From Bryobacterales bacterium (GTDB lineage: Bacteria > Acidobacteriota > Terriglobia > Bryobacterales > Bryobacteraceae), in NCBI GenBank assembly GCA_020853155.1, contig JADYZL010000405.1:1-20117 (forward strand): a stretch of 20,117 nucleotides of DNA, written 5' to 3'. Each line of letters begins with the position of its first letter. Within the stretch, counting starts at the first letter, position 1. Of the stretch, positions 14,777 through 20,117 are shown one piece after another. The notes under the pieces are model-generated. The model saw only the letters and a list, made by a program, of their open reading frames with translations, ran no database searches and was not told the origin of the DNA. Made by a program: the position numbers and the translations under genes.

Positions 14777-17700
14777 TCAAAAGTAGAGCTTCAGCCCAAT
14801 CTGAATCACCCGCGTCGTCAGACCCTGCACGCCTCCGCCCACCTTTCCGTAGTTGACGGAGCGCAAGTTCCGGTCAACGGAACCCGGTTCCGGATTGTAA
14901 TGATTGAAGAGGTTGTAGAACTCCGTCCGCAGTTCGGCCCGCCGGGATTCCGAGATCCGGAACTGCTTGTTCACTGAGAAGTCTACGTTGAAGACGCCGG
15001 GAAGCCGGATGCCGCCCGTACGCGGTGAGTTGCCATAATATCCAAAAGCCGGAGGCGCGAACGCATCCGTATTGAACCAGCGCTGATAGGTGCGTTCCCC
15101 CGGATCGAGATTGGCCTTCTGGCCCGCCACCATGTCCGGACGCAGTCCCACCCCGGTCCCCGTGGTATCCACTTCGTAGACCATGTTCCCGGGGAAGCCG
15201 CTCTGGCCGGTGATGATCGTCGAGGCCTGCCAACCGCCGAGTGCCGTCCGGAGAAGCCTGGAGGAGGAACTGAATAGCGGGATGTCATACACCAGCGCCT
15301 GCACAAAGCGCTGAGTGACGTCGAAGCCGCACAGCGAGCGCTCGCCCGACATGTCATAGAGATTCTGGAGCGTGCCGATGAAAGAGCCGCCCCCAATATC
15401 CGCGCCAATGTCGCTCGGTCCGGAAATGCACTTGGACCACGTATACGCCGTCGTGCTATTAAGCCCGAATCCGGTACTGCGCGTAATGCGCGCCTGCAGC
15501 GAGTGATAGTTCGAGTTCCCGATGGATTTGTCGCCCGAGACCGAACGCTGGAAGTCCTGGTTCGGACGGCGCTTGTTGAGCGACGGCAAGCCGGGCGTCC
15601 GGGGGTCCACCGTGTAGAAGGGCCGGTTCATCGAGGGCAGCGTGACGCTCAAGCGCGTGGATTTTGACCCCACGTAGCCCGTGTCCACCACGAAGCCTCC
15701 CAGGATTTTCTTCTGAACCGTGAGGTTCCATTGCTGGATGTAGGCATCGCGGTAGTCCGGGTCGTTCGACACCACCGCATTGAGTTGCACGCCGGGGCTG
15801 ACGGCGCTTGCGAACGGATCATTGAAAAACACAGTGGGAATGCCGGAAACCGGCCCGTCCACCTGATAGCTGCTCTTCGCCTGGGAAGACTCCGTCATGC
15901 CAAACGGGGAGTTCGGATGAATGTGGTTGTAGTAGACGCCGTATCCCGCCCGGACAACGCCGTCCTTCACAAACCCCGGCCGCCACGCAAGACCCACGCG
16001 CGGCCCGAAGTTGTTCTTGTCGCCACGCACCATGCGCGGATACTTGGCCGTTTCGGGTGTAACCAGCTTGGTCACAAACAGTCCGTTCTGCTCGATATTC
16101 GCCATTCTTCCCTTCGAGTCAAACAGAGGCTGTAAGTAGTCGTAACGCAAGCCGATATTGATGGTGAGGTTCGGCGTGGCTTTCCAATCGTCCTGCACAA
16201 AGTAGCTCTGCCACAGCGCGTGCAAGTCCGTATCCGTGTGGTCCGGATTAATCTCCGCATACTTCACATAACCCAGCATGAAATCCGCGAGCGAAGAGCC
16301 CGAATACGTGCCGTCGAAGCGGAAGGTGCCCCGGGCGTTGCGCGCCTGCCCGAACGTGAAGCCCCGCTGTACGAAATCCACGCCGATCTTGACGAAGTGC
16401 GCCCCCCGCTGCATGGAAAAGATGTCATTAAAATTGTAGACGGCGTTGCCCCGCACGCGCGGACCGATCTGCCGTTGCAGGTCGAAGACACTGTACCCCC
16501 CATCCCGGCCGTTCGCGATCGAAATGCTCGGCGGTCCGAAATCCTCCGGAAGCCGCGAGACCAGGGGAAGCCCCATCGCGCCCGCGATGTCGAACTGCGG
16601 CTTATTGGTCGTTCCGAAGATCTCCTGTTCCGTCATGTCGTTCCAGCCAAACCGTGCTTCATTCACCATGCTGGAATTGATCATGCGCGTCCACGTCCCG
16701 GCGAGATTCTTCGTACGCGCATCGTTATCCCGGACGTCGTTGCCCCAGTAGGGGGTGCCCATCTCCTTCGTCGAGTTCCACACATAGCGGAAGGCGAGTG
16801 CGTCGCTTCCCCCAAGGTTATGGTCCAGACGATAGGTGTAGTTATCTTGCGTGGCCACGGCGCTGATCGGCGTATTAATGAAGTTCAGCGTGCCCACGGA
16901 CGTGTTGGGCTCCGGCGTGTACTTCAGGAACGTCACCGCTTGGGGGCTGAGGCGCGCTTGCGGAATCTGGTTGTTCGGGAAAACCCCGTTGGTTCCATTG
17001 AACGGATCCTTCAGCGCATAGGCCGCGCCCGTCCGAGAATCGCGTAGCGTGCTAAAATCGCCCGTGCGCATGGCCGATGGAGGAACCAGCCGGTAACCGG
17101 CGGCCGCGCCGGAAGCCCGTCGGCCGCTCTCCCAATTGAAGAAGAAGAACGTCTTGTTCCTTCCGTCGTAGAACTTCGGAATGAATACCGGCCCCCCAAC
17201 ATTCGCGCCATACTGGTTCCGGTTCAGCCGGGGCGATGCCGCCTCCTTCTCCGCGATGGCGTTGTAAGTCTGGGTCAGCGCGTCGTTCCGGTTGAACTCC
17301 CACAACGTGCCGCGGATTTGATTGGATCCTCGGCGGGTTAAAATCGAAACCTGTCCGCCGGGAGCGCCGCCGTACTCCGCGGATGCCGTGGAGGTCTCCA
17401 CGCGAAATTCGGAGAGCGAATCCACCGACAACGCAAACGGATACGAATAAGCGTCGTAGTCCATGAATTCCACGCCGTCCAGGTAGAAGCGGTTATTCGT
17501 GTCCCGCGCGCCGTTTGCCGACATTCCCGTTCCGCCGAACGCGCTTGATGTCTCCCCGATCGATCCCCGTCCCCGTCGCACCGAAATCGAGCCCGGCGTC
17601 CCCGGATTCACACCGGGAACCAGTTGCGCCAGTTGCACAAAGTTTCGCCCATTCAGCGGCAAATCCACAATCTTCGCGCTATCCACCACGGAGCCAACCG

Positions 17701-18088
17701 ATGCGGATTCCGTCTGCAGCACGGACGCCTCCGCCGAAACCGAAATCGTCTCGGCCACATCGCCGATCTGCAGCGCCACGTCCACACGCGCCGTTTGCCC
17801 CACCTGCAGCACGAAGCTCTCGACATGGAACTTCCGGAAGCCCGGTGCGCTCGCCGTCAGAGAGTACGATGCCGCAGGGAGAAACGGGATGGAATACGCT
17901 CCCGTATTGTCCGTCGTCACCTCGCGAGCAACATTGGTCTGCAAATTCCGCAGCTCAATCCGCACTCCGGAGAGCACGGCGCTGCTCGGGTCTGTAGCCA
18001 CACCCGTCACCGTTCCCGTGATCTGCTGCGCCCAGACCGTGCCCCCCACGATCAGCGCAAGCGCGAGGAGTCTTGCCATCAATTTCAT
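14777..18088 (-). CDS. Oar-like TonB-dependent outer-membrane receptor
   Basis: This is a large outer-membrane beta-barrel of the acidobacterial Oar-like type, probably taking up a large nutrient such as an oligosaccharide or peptide with TonB energy. The 1103-residue product has a signal peptide (MKLMARLLALALIVGGTVWAQQ) and an N-terminal carboxypeptidase-regulatory-like domain (ITGTVTGVATDPSSAVLSGV, then GAYSIPFLPAASYSLTASAP). A plug domain carries LPLNGRNFVQLAQLVPGV and FYLDGVEF, and a long barrel of alternating strands ends in IQIGLKLYF with the terminal Phe usual for BAM substrates. No obvious TonB box is visible. A start at 18181 would add 31 residues without signal character; ATG 18088 is chosen because AGAGG lies 6 nt upstream and the signal peptide begins there. 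The divergent neighbour is a likely regulator. Substrate is unknown. Confidence 0.92.
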   Translation of the reverse strand: MKLMARLLALALIVGGTVWAQQITGTVTGVATDPSSAVLSGVRIELRNLQTNVAREVTTDNTGAYSIPFLPAASYSLTASAPGFRKFHVESFVLQVGQTARVDVALQIGDVAETISVSAEASVLQTESASVGSVVDSAKIVDLPLNGRNFVQLAQLVPGVNPGTPGSISVRRGRGSIGETSSAFGGTGMSANGARDTNNRFYLDGVEFMDYDAYSYPFALSVDSLSEFRVETSTASAEYGGAPGGQVSILTRRGSNQIRGTLWEFNRNDALTQTYNAIAEKEAASPRLNRNQYGANVGGPVFIPKFYDGRNKTFFFFNWESGRRASGAAAGYRLVPPSAMRTGDFSTLRDSRTGAAYALKDPFNGTNGVFPNNQIPQARLSPQAVTFLKYTPEPNTSVGTLNFINTPISAVATQDNYTYRLDHNLGGSDALAFRYVWNSTKEMGTPYWGNDVRDNDARTKNLAGTWTRMINSSMVNEARFGWNDMTEQEIFGTTNKPQFDIAGAMGLPLVSRLPEDFGPPSISIANGRDGGYSVFDLQRQIGPRVRGNAVYNFNDIFSMQRGAHFVKIGVDFVQRGFTFGQARNARGTFRFDGTYSGSSLADFMLGYVKYAEINPDHTDTDLHALWQSYFVQDDWKATPNLTINIGLRYDYLQPLFDSKGRMANIEQNGLFVTKLVTPETAKYPRMVRGDKNNFGPRVGLAWRPGFVKDGVVRAGYGVYYNHIHPNSPFGMTESSQAKSSYQVDGPVSGIPTVFFNDPFASAVSPGVQLNAVVSNDPDYRDAYIQQWNLTVQKKILGGFVVDTGYVGSKSTRLSVTLPSMNRPFYTVDPRTPGLPSLNKRRPNQDFQRSVSGDKSIGNSNYHSLQARITRSTGFGLNSTTAYTWSKCISGPSDIGADIGGGSFIGTLQNLYDMSGERSLCGFDVTQRFVQALVYDIPLFSSSSRLLRTALGGWQASTIITGQSGFPGNMVYEVDTTGTGVGLRPDMVAGQKANLDPGERTYQRWFNTDAFAPPAFGYYGNSPRTGGIRLPGVFNVDFSVNKQFRISESRRAELRTEFYNLFNHYNPEPGSVDRNLRSVNYGKVGGGVQGLTTRVIQIGLKLYF

Positions 18089-18094
18089 CGATAA

Positions 18095-18099
18095 CCTCT
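18095..18099 (-). promoter_or_regulatory. Ribosome binding site fixing the receptor start
   Basis: AGAGG on the minus strand is spaced 6 nt from the ATG at 18088. It supports that start over the longer frame opening at 18181. Confidence 0.65.
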
Positions 18100-18131
18100 G
18101 TTCCTGGTGGAAATATCCAACCGTACTTTGC

Positions 18132-18160
18132 ATAATCCTTCCGCCACTGGGTGCGGGCAA
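18132..18160 (-). promoter_or_regulatory. Candidate promoter of the receptor gene
   Basis: On the minus strand TTGCCC (18160-18155) and GATTAT (18137-18132) are separated by 17 nt, a plausible -35/-10 pair for a sigma-70-like factor, about 45 nt ahead of the start codon. Both hexamers are imperfect. Confidence 0.3.
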
Positions 18161-18163
18161 GTA

Positions 18164-18209
18164 AATTCTCGGTGAATTCACGGAGAAGACTTCCTGTAAA
18201 CTATTTACA
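18164..18209. promoter_or_regulatory. Candidate operator cluster between receptor and regulator
   Basis: Two tandem 11-bp units, AATTCTCGGTG (18164-18174) and AATTCACGGAG (18175-18185), match at 9 of 11 positions, one helical turn apart. A 10-bp palindrome GTGAATTCAC (18172-18181) overlaps them. Ten bases on, TGTAAA-CTA-TTTACA (18195-18209) is a perfect 6-bp inverted repeat. Such direct and inverted repeats in a divergent promoter region suit binding by a winged-helix protein. Confidence 0.45.
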
Positions 18210-18236
18210 AATCAGCAAAGTGGAACGATTGCCTCA

Positions 18237-19538
18237 ATGTCGTCGAAAATCGAGCCCGAGGGGATTCCGCCCGTCGGCCCTCTTGCGCAGCACACGGAAG
18301 GATGGGAGGTCCTTGAACGTCTACGGAATTCCGATCAGCTCAAACGCTCGGCGAAATTGCAGGAGTTATTGCAGTATCTGTGCCGCCGGGCATGGATGGA
18401 TGGCGCAACGGAGATCCGCGAGCACGAGATCGGGGTAGCGGTCTTCGGGCGCCCCGAGGGCTACGATTCCACCCAGGATACGCTCGTCCGCGTGCAGGCC
18501 TCCCAACTCAGAAAGCGCCTCGAAAAGTATTTTGAAGACGAGGGCCGCGAGGAGATCCTCATCCTGGAGATCCCGCGCGGCTCTTACGTTCCGGTGATGC
18601 ACCTTCGGCAGGCGGTAGCGGCGCCAGCCCTCGCACTCCCTGCCTCAGCAACTGCCACCCCGGCCCTGCTGGTTTCGCGCTGGCAAGTCCCGGCGCTCGT
18701 CTCGCTGTGTCTTGCCCTCGCCCTCCTTTGCGCCTGGCTGGCCCTGCGTCAACCTACGTCTCGAATCGAAGGCACAACGCTGCGACGGTTCTGGACCGCA
18801 TTCGCGCCCGAGGGCACACAAACCACGGTGGTCGTCGCCGATAGCACCTTCTCCGCCCTCCAGGACATGCTGCGCCGCCCAATCTCCCTCGAGGAATACG
18901 TGGCTCGCACCTACCGCGCGGAGCTGGACCGTCCCCATCATTCCGCGGAGATGAAGGACGTGCTCCGTTACTTGATGGAGCGCCGGTACACCTCGCTCGC
19001 GGATGTCATGATGCTCCGGCGGTTGTGGATTTCCGGGGTCCTCGATCCCACCCGCGTTTCCGTCGCGTACTCCCGGGACTTGAACCTCCGCAACCTCCAG
19101 CGCGGGAATCTGATCCTGGTAGGGTCCCGCCGCGCCATCCCTTGGGTCGACCTCTTCGACAATTCTCTCGACTTTCATTTCGCCTACGACGAAGGCGACC
19201 GCAATGTCATCGTCCATAACCGCAAGCCCCGGAAGGGCGAGTTCACACAACTCCGGCTCGAGAATCCAACCATCACCGGCACCGTGGAGCGCTTCTCCGT
19301 CGTGGCGTCCCTCCCGAACCCAAGCGGCGGCGGAAACGTCCTGATTTTCTCCGGCCAGGAAATGTCCGGCACGGAAGCGGCGGCCAACCTGGTCACCACC
19401 GAAGCGTCGCTCCGGGACCTGGTCAACCGGCTCCCCCCCGCGAGGAACGGCGTTCCCTACTTCGAAGCCCTCCTCAAAGTGAAACACGTCGAATACACCA
19501 CCCAGAGCTACGAAATCATCGCCATCCACACCCACTGA
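18237..19538 (+). CDS. Membrane-anchored winged-helix transcriptional regulator
   Basis: This appears to be a one-component regulator that binds DNA in the cytoplasm and senses across the membrane. Residues about 35-122 form a winged-helix domain like the OmpR/PhoB output domain: LQELLQYLCRRAWMDG, EIREHEIGVAVFGRPEGYD, LVRVQASQLRKRLEKYF, and the wing IPRGSYVPV. After an Ala/Pro-rich linker there is one membrane segment (about 151-170, VPALVSLCLALALLCAWLAL). An outer domain of about 260 residues follows, with ADSTFSALQDML, ISLEEYVARTY, NLILVGSRRAIPWVDLF and LIFSGQEMSGTEAA. I know of no named function for the outer domain. No Ser/Thr kinase, receiver or TPR domain is present. It diverges from the receptor gene, which it probably controls along with itself. 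The ATG has no strong ribosome binding site; GTGGAA lies about 12 nt upstream. Confidence 0.85.
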   Translation: MSSKIEPEGIPPVGPLAQHTEGWEVLERLRNSDQLKRSAKLQELLQYLCRRAWMDGATEIREHEIGVAVFGRPEGYDSTQDTLVRVQASQLRKRLEKYFEDEGREEILILEIPRGSYVPVMHLRQAVAAPALALPASATATPALLVSRWQVPALVSLCLALALLCAWLALRQPTSRIEGTTLRRFWTAFAPEGTQTTVVVADSTFSALQDMLRRPISLEEYVARTYRAELDRPHHSAEMKDVLRYLMERRYTSLADVMMLRRLWISGVLDPTRVSVAYSRDLNLRNLQRGNLILVGSRRAIPWVDLFDNSLDFHFAYDEGDRNVIVHNRKPRKGEFTQLRLENPTITGTVERFSVVASLPNPSGGGNVLIFSGQEMSGTEAAANLVTTEASLRDLVNRLPPARNGVPYFEALLKVKHVEYTTQSYEIIAIHTH

Positions 19539-19804
19539 ACGCCATCGAAACCATGCCCAGTTCGCTTCCGCCCGAATGCCACGTCCCACCCGCTCTTGAT
19601 CTCCTCCATCCCAGCGAGGCTCTCCTTGCCGCCAATCCAGAGGCACATCGGCCTCCCCGCGTGGAACCGGTCGCATAATAGTGTGAAATAGTAGAGATCG
19701 ATCCTCGAATTCCAGATCCCCGCCCTCCATGTCATCCGCATTTCAACTCCGCAGCAAATGCCCGCGGTGTCAGCGGTTACATCATTCGGAGCCTGGACGA
19801 GCAT
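19508..19804 (-). CDS. Doubtful small ORF or gene remnant
   Basis: The 291 bp between the regulator and the next gene hold no convincing plus-strand gene. On the minus strand a 98-residue frame begins MLVQAPNDVTADTAG and includes DLYYFTLLCDRFHAG and CLWIGGKESLAGMEEI. Its third codon positions are about 70% G or C, as expected for real genes here, and the middle part reads like globular protein. It has no recognised family, its ATG lacks a ribosome binding site, and it overlaps the 3' end of the regulator by 31 nt. It may be a fragment of a lost gene or pure chance. Confidence 0.25.
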   Translation of the reverse strand: MLVQAPNDVTADTAGICCGVEMRMTWRAGIWNSRIDLYYFTLLCDRFHAGRPMCLWIGGKESLAGMEEIKSGWDVAFGRKRTGHGFDGVQWVWMAMIS

Positions 19805-19829
19805 CCACGTCGGGAGGCCTTCTTACACA

Positions 19830-20117
19830 ATGAAACGCCGAAGATTTCTGGCAATGGCCGCGGGAGCTTCCCTCGCGCAAATCGCCCTGGGGGCACAAGC
19901 GGAGGGCGCGGAGAGCGCAGCCGGCGCGGCAATCCGCCAATCGCGCGAAATCGGCCTCGCTGCGCTGGGCGTAAGCGAACGCGATCTCCAGCACGGGCTC
20001 GAACTCCACGCCGCCTCCATCGTCATGGAGCCTTACGGCTTCGCGCCCCGCGCCGCCATTGACGGAGCCGCCGTGGCCCGCCTCGTGGAGCAGGGCGGCT
20101 CGGACCGCGAAGTAGAC
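19830..20117 (+). CDS. Tat-exported protein, N-terminal part; possible M19-type dipeptidase
   Basis: The first 96 residues are visible and the frame runs off the right edge. The N-terminus MKRRRFLAMAAGASLAQIALGAQA is written here only in part by key features: a twin-arginine RRRFLA followed by a hydrophobic stretch and AQA, a typical Tat signal with cleavage near residue 24. The mature part begins with helical text and then LELHAASIVMEPYGFAPRAA, which recalls the start of membrane dipeptidase (peptidase M19)-like metal-dependent hydrolases, where an early His binds zinc. I base this on resemblance only, and the catalytic core lies outside the window. GGGAGG about 12 nt before the ATG is a reasonable ribosome binding site. 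Tat export fits a periplasmic enzyme that folds with its metal in the cytoplasm. Confidence 0.6.
   Translation, partial: MKRRRFLAMAAGASLAQIALGAQAEGAESAAGAAIRQSREIGLAALGVSERDLQHGLELHAASIVMEPYGFAPRAAIDGAAVARLVEQGGSDREVD

Noticed and set aside
13249..14856. Long plus-strand open frame (535 codons) opposite the ABC exporter
   Set aside because: The product is extremely rich in R, Q, H and E with no domain, and it lies wholly over an exporter with complete ATPase motifs, so it is a shadow.
18089..18181. Longer N-terminus for the TonB-dependent receptor starting at 18181
   Set aside because: The 31 extra residues precede a normal signal peptide, and a good ribosome binding site lies 6 nt before the ATG at 18088.
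18645..19730. Long minus-strand open frame (361 codons) opposite the regulator
   Set aside because: It is antisense to a gene with clear winged-helix and membrane motifs. Its composition (many D, E, G, V, R) is what a high-GC gene gives when read on the opposite strand.
1..20117. CRISPR array, tRNA or rRNA genes, insertion sequences, integrase or defence system
   Set aside because: I found no regularly spaced direct repeats, no RNA gene signatures, and no transposase, nuclease or phage-like proteins among the supported genes.

Overview
The window looks like chromosomal DNA of an acidobacterium, most likely of the Bryobacterales/Solibacter type. The reasons are the high GC content, a very large Oar-like TonB-dependent receptor with an N-terminal carboxypeptidase-regulatory-like domain, a divergently transcribed membrane-anchored winged-helix regulator of a kind common in that group, and a coiled-coil/GAF-like protein with a C-terminal tail I associate with the phylum. 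This assignment is inferred from family resemblance, not from a marker gene. I see no rRNA, tRNA, CRISPR array, transposase, integrase or phage gene.

Region 1 (1-8228, all minus strand) reads from right to left: an XdhC-family molybdenum cofactor maturation protein, a MocA-like nucleotidyltransferase, a large AsmA-like envelope protein, a possible broken micro-ORF, a coiled-coil/GAF-like protein, a soluble lytic transglycosylase, and a hypothetical protein cut by the left edge. Gaps are short (17-165 bp) and two gene pairs overlap or touch. The first two genes serve molybdoenzyme maturation, the later ones the cell envelope. A perfect 15-bp inverted repeat lies inside the transglycosylase gene, just after its signal peptide.

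Region 2 (8328-10482) holds a plus-strand pair, a small Rieske ferredoxin overlapping mutM by 8 nt, convergent with a minus-strand dihydropteroate-synthase-like gene that has lost several active-site motifs of the family.

Region 3 (10615-14577, minus strand) is a tight three-gene operon: ABC exporter, thiE and an APC-family amino acid permease, with 4-nt and 8-nt overlaps.

Region 4 (14777-19538) is a divergent pair: the TonB-dependent receptor (minus) and the transmembrane winged-helix regulator (plus). Their 148-bp intergenic region contains an 11-bp direct repeat and a TGTAAA-3-TTTACA palindrome that could be operators. Region 5 (19539-20117) has a poorly coding stretch with one doubtful minus-strand ORF, then the start of a Tat-exported protein cut by the right edge, perhaps an M19-type dipeptidase relative.

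Most of the window is ordinary housekeeping and envelope biology. The points most worth a second look are the in-frame palindromic repeat in the transglycosylase gene, the degenerate dihydropteroate synthase, the receptor/regulator control region, two start codons placed for leaderless translation, and the micro-ORF that appears broken by one base.
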